Shown piece by piece: positions 1 through 5,438 of a stretch of 5,438 nucleotides of DNA (positions are counted from its first letter, which is position 1; the number at the start of each line of letters is the position of its first letter). Source of the DNA: Fidelibacterota bacterium (lineage in GTDB: Bacteria > Fidelibacterota > Marinisomatia > Marinisomatales > J089); assembly GCA_003695105.1 (NCBI GenBank), contig RFIZ01000203.1, positions 1 to 5,438 of the forward strand, given 5' to 3'. Below the pieces are notes generated by a model, which saw only the letters and a list, made by a program, of their open reading frames with translations, made no database searches and was not told the DNA's origin. Made by a program: the position numbers and the translations under genes.

Positions 1-54
1 CCTGACCAGGCGGCGGTAGCTTTTCCGCCTATGAAAGGCTTTCCAGACCGATGA
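1..54 (+). CDS. possible C-terminal tail of an upstream gene (partial)
   Basis: The first frame is open from the window edge and reads PDQAAVAFPPMKGFPDR before a TGA stop at 52-54. The other two plus frames stop at once (TGA at 3-5, TAG at 17-19), so if a plus-strand gene enters from the left it must use this frame. Seventeen residues are too few to recognise a family, and an open stretch this short also occurs by chance. About 50 bases separate this stop from the GTG start of the next gene, which would fit a co-directional neighbour. The segment may equally be plain intergenic sequence. Confidence 0.25.
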   Translation, partial: PDQAAVAFPPMKGFPDR

Positions 55-103
55 TACTACTGCTCAGGGTCCGGTCCGATATTGATCGACGGGGGTCTGT
101 GGG

Positions 104-1078
104 GTGCGGATAGGTCCTGAAGTCCGTCCGCGGGTTCTCCTCAGTCAGTGTCTGGAATTGCGGGCCTGTCGATACGACGGGCAATGTCTGCACGACCCGG
201 TAATGGCCGTTTTGTTGCCCTGGATCGATCCCCTCCCGGTCTGTCCCGAAGAAGCCGTGGGCCTGGGAACGCCCCGGGATCCGCTGCGGCTGGTTCGGCA
301 CCCGGACGGGGATCACATGGTGCAACCGTCCACAGGAATAGATGTGACCCCCGATATGGTGCGCTTTTCTCATACCTTTTTGAACGGCCTCCGGGAAATA
401 GACGGTGTCGTCTTAAAATCGCGGTCTCCCAGTTGCGGCATTCGGGATACCAAGATTTTTCCCGGAAAAGAATCCTCCTCTATCCTGGGACGCGGAGCGG
501 GACTGTTTGCCCGGGAAGTGAAACGGGTGTTCCCCGGGATTCCCCTGGAAGACGAACAGCGCCTCCATCAGGCTGCAATCCGGGATCATTTTTTCACGGC
601 TTTGTTTACCCGGGCCCGGTTGCGTCAGGCGCGGTCACAAGCGTGTCGCAGTGCTCTGGCCGATTTCCACCATCGGCACCGGCTCCTTTTTCTCACCGCC
701 AACCAGCGCCGTACGCATCGGCTGGATCGTCTGGTGGCTCCGGAGGAAAGCCGGTCCCCGGCCGCTGTGTTCCGGGACTATGACCGGGAATTGGCTGGTG
801 TGTTCGCCCGTCGCCCTCGCCTACAGAGCCAGTGCAACACCCTGGAACTGGCTTTCAGGTCCGTCTCAAAGCGGCTGAGCCGGGAAGAGGTACGCCGTTT
901 TCGGGAAGAATGGATCAAAGTCAGCCGGGGAACACAACCTGTGACTGGTCTGCGAAGACAATTGGCTTCCTGGCTTGACCGATATGACGTTTCCGATTTG
1001 CGGGACCAGGTATATTTTCGGCCCTATCCCCGGGAGCTGGAGGCTCTGCCGGCAACCGGCGAAGGGATGAATGCCTAA
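104..1078 (+). CDS. TudS-like DUF523 domain fused to DUF1722 (YbgA-like) domain
   Basis: A 324-residue two-domain protein. Residues about 8-150 match DUF523: SQCL (Cys16), RYDG (23-26), PVCPEE (Cys47), GLGTPR (53-58), a KSRSPSCG stretch (Cys111) and GRGAGLFA (129-136). Family knowledge: DUF523 includes the TudS thiouracil desulfidases, where three cysteines hold a [4Fe-4S] cluster that removes sulfur from thiolated uracil; all three cysteine positions are present here. Residues about 183-312 match DUF1722/YbgA: FHHRHRLLFL near 188-197, NTLELAF near 245-251 and a terminal QVYFRPYPREL. This domain has no firmly established function. The fusion is a known architecture and the length is usual for it. 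The start is GTG at 104: an in-frame TGA at 83-85 closes the frame, no other standard start codon lies between, and GGGGG at 91-95 could serve as the ribosome binding site. No signal peptide or membrane segment is visible, so it is probably cytoplasmic. The last 4 bases overlap the convergent AMP nucleosidase gene. Domain identity is secure; activity on thiouracil is inferred. Confidence 0.9.
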   Translation: MRIGPEVRPRVLLSQCLELRACRYDGQCLHDPVMAVLLPWIDPLPVCPEEAVGLGTPRDPLRLVRHPDGDHMVQPSTGIDVTPDMVRFSHTFLNGLREIDGVVLKSRSPSCGIRDTKIFPGKESSSILGRGAGLFAREVKRVFPGIPLEDEQRLHQAAIRDHFFTALFTRARLRQARSQACRSALADFHHRHRLLFLTANQRRTHRLDRLVAPEESRSPAAVFRDYDRELAGVFARRPRLQSQCNTLELAFRSVSKRLSREEVRRFREEWIKVSRGTQPVTGLRRQLASWLDRYDVSDLRDQVYFRPYPRELEALPATGEGMNA

Positions 1079-1854
1079 TAAGTGAAATGTTTGATCGGTT
1101 CGCCTTCCTGGCCGATGCGGGACATGGCTTCGATCCCCAGCTCCAGGTGGATGCGGGCGTACTGTGCGGTGACGGAACGGTCCGACTTCTCCGTCTTGAT
1201 CCCTTCCGGAACCATGGGACGGTCTGATACAAGCAGGAGGGCGCCCCGGGCGATCCCGTTGGCGAACCCGGTGATGAACAGGGTGGCCGTTTCCATATCG
1301 ATGGCCAGGACCCGGAGTTTCCGGAGATACTGTTTGAACTCTTCATCGTGTTCCCACACACGGCGGTTGGTGGTATAGACAACACCGGTCCGGTATTCCA
1401 GGCTCCGTTCGACCAGGATTTGGGAGACATGCTTGTGAAGTTTAAAGGAAGGCATGGCCGGGACTTCCCTAGGTAAATAATCGTTGCTGGTTCCTTCACC
1501 CCGGATGGCGGCGATGGGCAAAACAAAATGCCCGATTTCGGTTGATCGCTTCAGGCCTCCGCATTTACCCAGAAAAAGGACCCCTTCCGGTTCGATGGCC
1601 GTGAGCAGATCCATGACAGTGGCCGCATTGGCGCTTCCGATGCCGAAGTTGATGATGGACAGGCCGGTGGGGGAGGTGGCGCTGGTCATGGGGCCGCCCC
1701 GCCCTTTTACCGGAACCCCAAATCGTTCGGCAAAGGTATCCACGTAGTTCTGGAAATTGGTGAGCAGGATCCAGGAGCCCAATTCATCCGGCCCGGACCC
1801 GGTATAACGGCGCAACCAGTTGCGGGCCAGGTCTTCTTTATGAACGGTCGTCAT
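1075..1854 (-). CDS. amn: AMP nucleosidase, short form
   Basis: A 259-residue enzyme of the nucleoside phosphorylase (PNP/UDP) fold, expected to hydrolyse AMP to adenine and ribose 5-phosphate in the cytoplasm, so feeding purine salvage and controlling AMP level. Visible family features are INFGIGSANAAT (68-79, phosphate-binding region), FLGKCGGL (94-101), RGEGTSNDY (118-126), TTNRRVWEHDEEF (161-173), the AIDMETATLF ribose-binding segment (184-193) and VSDRPM (209-214), whose Asp211 is at the usual catalytic acid position. The length matches the roughly 260-residue form; the long proteobacterial Amn, with an extra N-terminal domain, is about twice this. It starts at ATG 1854, inside the end of the methyltransferase gene (17-base overlap), with GGAAAG six bases upstream. 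It is the last gene of a three-gene operon. Its TAG stop lies within the stop region of the convergent DUF523 gene, leaving no intergenic room for a terminator. A related phosphorylase specificity cannot be excluded, but the whole motif set fits AMP nucleosidase. Confidence 0.92.
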   Translation of the reverse strand: MTTVHKEDLARNWLRRYTGSGPDELGSWILLTNFQNYVDTFAERFGVPVKGRGGPMTSATSPTGLSIINFGIGSANAATVMDLLTAIEPEGVLFLGKCGGLKRSTEIGHFVLPIAAIRGEGTSNDYLPREVPAMPSFKLHKHVSQILVERSLEYRTGVVYTTNRRVWEHDEEFKQYLRKLRVLAIDMETATLFITGFANGIARGALLLVSDRPMVPEGIKTEKSDRSVTAQYARIHLELGIEAMSRIGQEGEPIKHFTY

Positions 1855-2470
1855 CCTTTTCTTTCCGAAAGAGCCCCCGGATGATCATCCCAAGACCCTG
1901 GTGTAATGACCCTTCCCGCAGCAGGACTTCTCCTTTTTCCAGGTAAACCGTGGTCAGGGAAGCGAACAGGTGCTGGACCTGATTCAGGTCGTACAACAGA
2001 TCGGCGGACCGGGGTCCTCCGGTGTCGCGACCCAGCTGGGCCTGGTCATAACCGACAAACAAGAGGTGGCCCCCCGGCCTCAGGGCCCGGATCCATTTCC
2101 GGGTCACGGCTTCCATGGTTGCCCGGGGAAAATGGGCAAAGATGGACACCAGGACATCCCAGGTCCGGGTGCCGTAATCCCAGCCGACGGCATCGGCTTC
2201 CACGGTCTGGAGCGACACACCCTTTTCCTCCGCCAACTTTCGGGCTTTTTCCAGTCCCACGGAAGAGAAGTCAAGACTGGTGACCGAAAATCCTTCCCCG
2301 GCCAGCCAGACACCGTTCCGTCCTTCACCATCGGCGATACACAACACGTCCCGGCCGGTAAAACGCGGCCGGCAGGTCACGAGAAAGGGATGGGGATCCT
2401 TCCCGTAGACGTATTCCTCTGATTGATACCGGTTGTTCCAGTTGTCCGGATTCAGTCCGCGGGGAGTCAT
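1838..2470 (-). CDS. class I SAM-dependent methyltransferase, TehB/thiopurine-methyltransferase-like
   Basis: A 210-residue cytoplasmic Rossmann-fold methyltransferase. The N-terminal signature NWNNRYQSEEYVYGKDPHPF (10-29) is typical of the small TehB-like group. Motif I is VLCIADGEGRNGVWLA (42-57), where SAM binds; SLDFSSVGLEKARKLA (65-80) carries the acidic residue (Asp67) expected to hold the SAM ribose; EADAVGWDY (91-99) and WDVLVSIFAHFP (104-115) are the next motifs; ALRPGGHLLFVGY (129-141) is the post-catalytic strand. A late LREGSLHQGLGMII stretch matches the usual C-terminal strand pair. The start chosen is ATG 2470, whose ATGA overlaps the TGA stop of the exonuclease gene. An in-frame ATG at 2497 would add nine unconserved residues and a 31-base overlap, so it is less likely. 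The Shine-Dalgarno sequence is weak, fitting translational coupling. Family members have varied or unknown substrates (tellurite, thiopurines, small metabolites); the substrate cannot be read from sequence. Confidence 0.88.
   Translation of the reverse strand: MTPRGLNPDNWNNRYQSEEYVYGKDPHPFLVTCRPRFTGRDVLCIADGEGRNGVWLAGEGFSVTSLDFSSVGLEKARKLAEEKGVSLQTVEADAVGWDYGTRTWDVLVSIFAHFPRATMEAVTRKWIRALRPGGHLLFVGYDQAQLGRDTGGPRSADLLYDLNQVQHLFASLTTVYLEKGEVLLREGSLHQGLGMIIRGLFRKEKDDDRS
1861..1866 (-). promoter_or_regulatory. ribosome binding site of amn, inside the methyltransferase gene
   Basis: On the minus strand GGAAAG lies six bases (AAAAGG) before ATG 1854. It sits within the last codons of the upstream methyltransferase, so ribosomes finishing that gene pass directly over it. 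This supports ATG 1854 as the amn start and suggests coupled translation. The purine-rich AAAAGG touching the ATG is too close to act as the core site. Confidence 0.55.
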
Positions 2471-3231
2471 ACGTCCAGGTCCAGCGAGACGGGACAATGG
2501 TCGGATCCGAGGACGGATTCATGAATATCTGCATCCCGGACCCGATCCACAAAGGCTTCGTTGACAAAAAAGTAATCGATCCGCCACCCCACGTTCCGGG
2601 CCCGGGCACCGAAGCGATAGGTCCACCAGGAATACCGTTCCGGTTCGGGATGAAAGAGACGGAAGGTATCCACATAGCCATGTTCGACGTAGGTATCGAT
2701 CCAGGCCCGCTCTTCAGGCAGAAAGCCGGAAGTGGTGGAATTCTCTTTGGGGCGCGCCAGATCGATTTCCTTGTGAGCCGTGTTCCAGTCGCCGGCGATG
2801 ACCACATTCACACCGGAAGCTACTTGTTCATCCAGAATCTCCAGCAAGGCGGCATAGAAGTCCAGTTTGTACTGAAGTCGTTCGTGATCCCGCTGCCCAT
2901 TGGGGAAATAAATGTTGTACAGGAGAAACCCGGGATGTTCGGTGATCAATACCCGGCCTTCCCGGTCGAAGCGATCGATTCCCAGCCCTTCCTGGACATA
3001 CAACGGTTCTTCGCGGCAAAAGGTGGCGACACCACTGTAGCCGGGACGCTCCGCCGAATGCCAGTAGGTATGGTACCCGTGCCCTTCCAGCAGGGAGGCG
3101 GGTACCTGGTCCGGCCGGGCTTTCGTTTCCTGCAGACACAGGACATCGGGCCGGGTTTCATCCAGCCAGGATCGCAGTCCTTTTTTTTCGGCGGCGCGGA
3201 TTCCGTTCACGTTCCAGGAAACCAATCGCAT
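2467..3231 (-). CDS. xth: exodeoxyribonuclease III (ExoIII/AP endonuclease family)
   Basis: A 254-residue member of the endonuclease/exonuclease/phosphatase superfamily, expected to cut DNA at abasic sites and clear blocked 3' ends in base excision repair. The catalytic set is complete: Asn7 in WNVNGIR, Glu35 in LQETK (metal ligand), Tyr108 in YFPNG, Asp148 and Asn150 in GDWNTAH, Asp219 in GWRIDYFF, and the Asp244-His245 pair in GSDHCPV. Length is normal for the family, with no extra domain. The start is ATG 3231: AAGGGAG lies five bases upstream and the protein then opens with MRLVSWNVNG as in relatives. A GTG two codons earlier (3237) has the same site pressed against it, so it is unlikely. 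This is the first gene of a minus-strand operon with the methyltransferase and amn, joined by an ATGA start/stop overlap at 2467-2470. It is transcribed away from the lipoprotein gene across a shared upstream region. Functional identity is firm; the precise substrate balance (exonuclease or AP endonuclease) is not visible. Confidence 0.96.
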   Translation of the reverse strand: MRLVSWNVNGIRAAEKKGLRSWLDETRPDVLCLQETKARPDQVPASLLEGHGYHTYWHSAERPGYSGVATFCREEPLYVQEGLGIDRFDREGRVLITEHPGFLLYNIYFPNGQRDHERLQYKLDFYAALLEILDEQVASGVNVVIAGDWNTAHKEIDLARPKENSTTSGFLPEERAWIDTYVEHGYVDTFRLFHPEPERYSWWTYRFGARARNVGWRIDYFFVNEAFVDRVRDADIHESVLGSDHCPVSLDLDV

Positions 3232-3400
3232 GTACACTCCCTTCGTTCGAATAGTGGCTGGGAAATTAGCAACCCCGCCTCAAAGTTCTTAGGATAAGAT
3301 CGTTGGAAGAGGGATGCGTCGGGACCGGAAATATGTGTACATTTTTGCCTGGAAACGGATGGGTATTGAACAACGTTTATGCGGGGGAAACATAACCATC
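3232..3400. other. divergent intergenic region between exonuclease operon and lipoprotein gene
   Basis: These 169 bases separate two divergent genes, so the promoters of the minus-strand operon and the plus-strand lipoprotein are expected here. I see no convincing sigma-70 -35/-10 pair and no clear Bacteroidota-type TTTG/TAnnTTTG pair on either strand. The plus-strand frame is open from ATG 3314 and would extend the lipoprotein by 29 residues, but these look non-coding. The part nearest the exonuclease is more AT-rich than the neighbouring genes. No operator-like inverted repeat stands out. Confidence 0.5.
3237..3243 (-). promoter_or_regulatory. ribosome binding site of the exodeoxyribonuclease III gene
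   Basis: On the minus strand AAGGGAG is followed by five bases (TGTAC) and ATG 3231. This spacing favours ATG 3231 over the GTG at 3237, which overlaps the final G of the site. Confidence 0.65.
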
Positions 3401-3811
3401 ATGGAACTGTATCGTAAAACCACGGCCATCCTGTATGCGTGTATATTGCCGATTTTCGTCGGCTGCCAATCCTCTCAGCCGCCTCACTGGTCCTACACCG
3501 GGTATGACAGCACAGGCGCCAGGGTGGTCACGGGCTGGATCGAACTGACGCCCAGCCCGGGGGATACCCTGGCGGGGGCCTGGGAATTGGAGCCGGTCGG
3601 TTCAGCGGAACACCTGGGACCGCAAATCGGATCGGGATCCTACACCGGCCATCAGGAAGGCATGACCGTCGACATCAATCTCAATCCCGACCGGATCGAT
3701 GACAACGTGATCCTGCGGGGCAATATCGTGGGGGATGCCATGAAGGGAACCTGGGAGTACATCGGTTTTGTCGGCCGTATCAACCATGGTACGTTCCGGG
3801 CCCTTCGCTAG
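3401..3811 (+). CDS. small uncharacterised beta-rich lipoprotein
   Basis: A 136-residue predicted lipoprotein. The start at ATG 3401 gives a textbook lipoprotein signal: a charged n-region (MELYRK), a hydrophobic core (TTAILYACILPI, 7-18) and a lipobox FVGC with Cys22 as the lipidated residue. Gln follows at +2, so outer-membrane sorting is likely if the host is Gram-negative. The frame extends back to ATG 3314 (165 residues), where GGAAGAGGG precedes the ATG, but this would bury the signal behind 29 polar residues. GGGGGAA sits 11 bases before ATG 3401, a rather long gap. The mature part of about 115 residues looks all-beta, with two similar hairpin-like segments: TGWIELTPSPGDTLAGAWEL (44-63) and LRGNIVGDAMKGTWEYIGF (105-123), both ending in Gly-x-Trp. 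It closes with HGTFRAL. The pattern recalls small calycin-like barrels, but I do not recognise a named family and assign no function. It lies 89 bases before the malic enzyme gene on the same strand; co-transcription is possible. Confidence 0.8.
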   Translation: MELYRKTTAILYACILPIFVGCQSSQPPHWSYTGYDSTGARVVTGWIELTPSPGDTLAGAWELEPVGSAEHLGPQIGSGSYTGHQEGMTVDINLNPDRIDDNVILRGNIVGDAMKGTWEYIGFVGRINHGTFRALR

Positions 3812-3891
3812 GGCGGAAAGATGGTCGTCGCACTTGACCGGACGAAACCGGTAAATTCAGGAGCTCGTTCTCTTTTTTTCACCTAGAATTT

Positions 3892-3899
3892 GAGGAAGG
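3892..3899 (+). promoter_or_regulatory. strong ribosome binding site of the malic enzyme gene
   Basis: GAGGAAGG lies just before ATG 3901; its GAGG core is five bases from the start codon. It confirms the start and is the best Shine-Dalgarno match in the window, fitting high expression of a central metabolic enzyme. Confidence 0.7.
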
Positions 3900-3900
3900 T

Positions 3901-5438
3901 ATGGTTACCAAACAGGAAGCGCTGGACTATCACTCCAAAGGACGCCCCGGCAAGATCGAGGTGGTCAATACCAAGTCAACATCCACTCAGCGGGATCTGT
4001 CCTTGGCCTATACCCCGGGCGTGGCGGAGCCCTGTAGGGAAATCGCCCGGGATCCCAATACAGCATCCCGATACACAGCCAAGGGAAATCTGGTGGCGGT
4101 GGTCACCAATGGATCTGCTGTCCTGGGGCTGGGGAATATCGGCCCTCTGGCGGGCAAACCGGTCATGGAAGGGAAGGGCGTTCTGTTCAAGCGGTTTGCG
4201 GACATCGATGTTTTTGATATCGAACTCAACACCTCCGATGTGGATGAATTCATCACGGCCGTCCGCCTGATGGAACCGACTTTCGGAGGGATCAATCTGG
4301 AAGACATCAAGGCGCCGGAATGTTTTGAAATCGAACGCCGTCTGGTGGAATCGATGAACATTCCCGTCTTTCACGATGACCAGCACGGCACGGCCATCAT
4401 TTCCGCCGCTGCCCTGATCAATGCCGTGGAACTGGCCGGCAAGCGCATGGAGGACATCCGGATGGTCATCAGCGGCGCCGGCGCAGCGGCAATTTCCTGT
4501 GCCCGTCATTACCAGAATTTCGGGGTCCGGCACGAAAATATTATCATGTGTGACAGTCGCGGTCCCATCTACCAGGGGCGGACAGCCGGTATCAACAAAT
4601 TCAAAGAAGAATTCATGGTGGACACGGACGCCCGGACGCTGGCGGACGCCCTGGTGGATGCCGACGTGTTCATCGGTCTGTCCACCGGAGGGATTTTGAC
4701 CCCCGAAATGGTGAAAACCATGGCCGACAATCCCATCGTCTTTGCCATGGCCAACCCCGATCCCGAAATCACCTATGAAGACGCCACCGGAGCCCGGCCG
4801 GATGTGATTATGGCCACGGGGCGCTCGGATTACCCCAATCAGGTAAACAATGTGCTGGGATTTCCCTTCATCTTCCGGGGAGCTCTGGATGTGGAAGCCA
4901 CAGCCATCAATACCGAAATGAAGATTGCCGCCACCCGGGCTCTGGCGGAATTGGCGCACATGGACGTTCCCGACAGCGTCACCCAGGCGTATTCTACGAC
5001 TTCCCTCCATTTTGGACGGGACTACATCATCCCCAAACCGTTGGACTCCCGTGTGCTTCCGCATGTGGCTTCGGCCGTGGCCCAGGCGGCTATGGAGTCG
5101 GGGGTGGCCCGGAAACAGGTGGACATCGAAGCCTACAAGGAAGAACTGGAGAGCCGACTGGGGCGCAGCCGGGCCCTGATGATGCGCATCACCCATAAAG
5201 CCCGGGAACATCCAAAAAAGATTGTCTATCCCGAAGGAGAATGCGATAAAATCATTCGGGCCAGTCAACAGGTGGTGGCCGAAGGCATTGCCCGGCCGAT
5301 CCTGCTGGGGAATGAAACCTTTATCCGGTCCGAGGCCGACCGGCTGAACGTGAGTCTGGACGGCGTGGAAATCCTGGATCCCGCCCGAATGGATCCCAAT
5401 CCGGCTTATATCCAGTCGATCTATGAGCAACGGCAGCG
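3901..5438 (+). CDS. maeB: NADP-dependent malic enzyme, MaeB type with C-terminal phosphotransacetylase-like domain (3' truncated by window)
   Basis: 512 residues are visible and the frame stays open to the window end. The enzyme oxidatively decarboxylates malate to pyruvate and CO2 while making NAD(P)H, linking the TCA cycle to pyruvate and acetyl-CoA and supplying reducing power in the cytoplasm. The malic domain (about 15-160) has the catalytic Tyr37 in AYTPGVAEP, Lys92 in MEGKGVLFK, and metal ligands Glu134-Asp135 (NLEDI) and Asp159-Asp160 (FHDDQHGT). The Rossmann domain (about 162-400) has SGAGAAAISCA (191-201) for the dinucleotide, then FAMANPDPE (281-289) and PNQVNNVLGFPFIFRGALDV (312-331). 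After a linker near 405-430, HPKKIVYPEGECDKIIRA (437-454) opens the phosphotransacetylase-like domain, of which only about 75 residues lie inside the window. Full MaeB proteins are about 750-770 residues, so roughly a third is missing beyond the edge. In characterised MaeB proteins that domain is regulatory (acetyl-CoA sensing) rather than a working acetyltransferase. NADP preference is inferred from the family, not proven. Confidence 0.96.
   Translation, partial: MVTKQEALDYHSKGRPGKIEVVNTKSTSTQRDLSLAYTPGVAEPCREIARDPNTASRYTAKGNLVAVVTNGSAVLGLGNIGPLAGKPVMEGKGVLFKRFADIDVFDIELNTSDVDEFITAVRLMEPTFGGINLEDIKAPECFEIERRLVESMNIPVFHDDQHGTAIISAAALINAVELAGKRMEDIRMVISGAGAAAISCARHYQNFGVRHENIIMCDSRGPIYQGRTAGINKFKEEFMVDTDARTLADALVDADVFIGLSTGGILTPEMVKTMADNPIVFAMANPDPEITYEDATGARPDVIMATGRSDYPNQVNNVLGFPFIFRGALDVEATAINTEMKIAATRALAELAHMDVPDSVTQAYSTTSLHFGRDYIIPKPLDSRVLPHVASAVAQAAMESGVARKQVDIEAYKEELESRLGRSRALMMRITHKAREHPKKIVYPEGECDKIIRASQQVVAEGIARPILLGNETFIRSEADRLNVSLDGVEILDPARMDPNPAYIQSIYEQRQ

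Noticed and set aside
148..783. 211-codon plus-strand open frame overlapping the DUF523-DUF1722 gene in another frame
   Set aside because: The translation is Ser/Pro/Gly/Arg-rich with no motifs, whereas the overlapping frame carries two recognisable domains.
2497..3297. 266-codon plus-strand open frame opposite the exonuclease gene
   Set aside because: It lies antisense to a complete ExoIII gene with intact active site. Its translation is low-complexity Gly/Pro/Phe-rich and matches nothing known.
3366..3396. TTGAAC / CATAAC pair upstream of the lipoprotein start
   Set aside because: The spacer is 19 bases, the -10 match is poor, and the start codon follows only 4 bases later, leaving no leader for a ribosome binding site.
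3837..3879. Possible terminator: ACCGG/CCGGT hairpin (3837-3852) followed by a T7 run (3873-3879)
   Set aside because: The stem is only 5 base pairs and about 20 bases separate it from the T run, so it does not have the form of an intrinsic terminator. It might still be a weak signal between the lipoprotein and malic enzyme genes.
3834..3889. Promoter-like hexamers TTGACC (3834-3839), TAAATT (3852-3857) and TAGAAT (3884-3889) before the malic enzyme gene
   Set aside because: The spacers are 12 and 44 bases rather than about 17. TAGAAT would put the transcription start inside or beside the ribosome binding site.
3976..5430. 484-codon open frame on the minus strand opposite the malic enzyme gene
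   Set aside because: The plus strand here encodes a full malic enzyme with all catalytic motifs and a strong ribosome binding site. The antisense translation is rich in His, Gly and Phe, has no recognisable domain, and is a shadow of GC-rich codon usage.

Overview
The window is a compact, GC-rich (by eye, high 50s percent) bacterial chromosomal segment. It holds six recognisable genes and no RNA gene, mobile element, CRISPR array or long repeat that I can support. The short-form AMP nucleosidase, the small beta-rich lipoprotein with a classical lipobox and the malic enzyme/phosphotransacetylase fusion suggest a Gram-negative bacterium, perhaps of the Bacteroidota/FCB assemblage. That placement rests on protein flavour alone and is weak.

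Layout. Bases 1-54 may be the tail of an upstream gene. A plus-strand gene (104-1078) encodes a two-domain DUF523 (TudS-like, thiouracil desulfidase family) plus DUF1722 (YbgA-like) protein. It converges on, and overlaps by 4 bases, a three-gene minus-strand operon read from 3231 down to 1075: exodeoxyribonuclease III, then a class I SAM-dependent methyltransferase (TehB/thiopurine-methyltransferase-like), then AMP nucleosidase. The first two of these genes overlap by an ATGA start/stop and the last two by 17 bases, so they are very probably co-transcribed and translationally coupled. A divergent intergenic region of about 170 bases (3232-3400) separates this operon from a small plus-strand lipoprotein gene (3401-3811). 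After 89 bases there follows a MaeB-type NADP-dependent malic enzyme (3901 to the window end), cut off early in its C-terminal phosphotransacetylase-like domain.

How the genes may work together. ExoIII repairs abasic and damaged 3' ends, AMP nucleosidase releases adenine from AMP, and TudS-family proteins remove sulfur from thiolated pyrimidines. The left two thirds therefore read as a nucleic-acid repair and nucleobase-salvage neighbourhood, with a methyltransferase of unknown substrate inside the operon. Malic enzyme on the right is central carbon metabolism (malate to pyruvate plus NADPH). Nothing in the window clearly constitutes a new defence or mobile system. The least explained items are the lipoprotein, the divergent DUF1722 domain and the methyltransferase in the repair/salvage operon.
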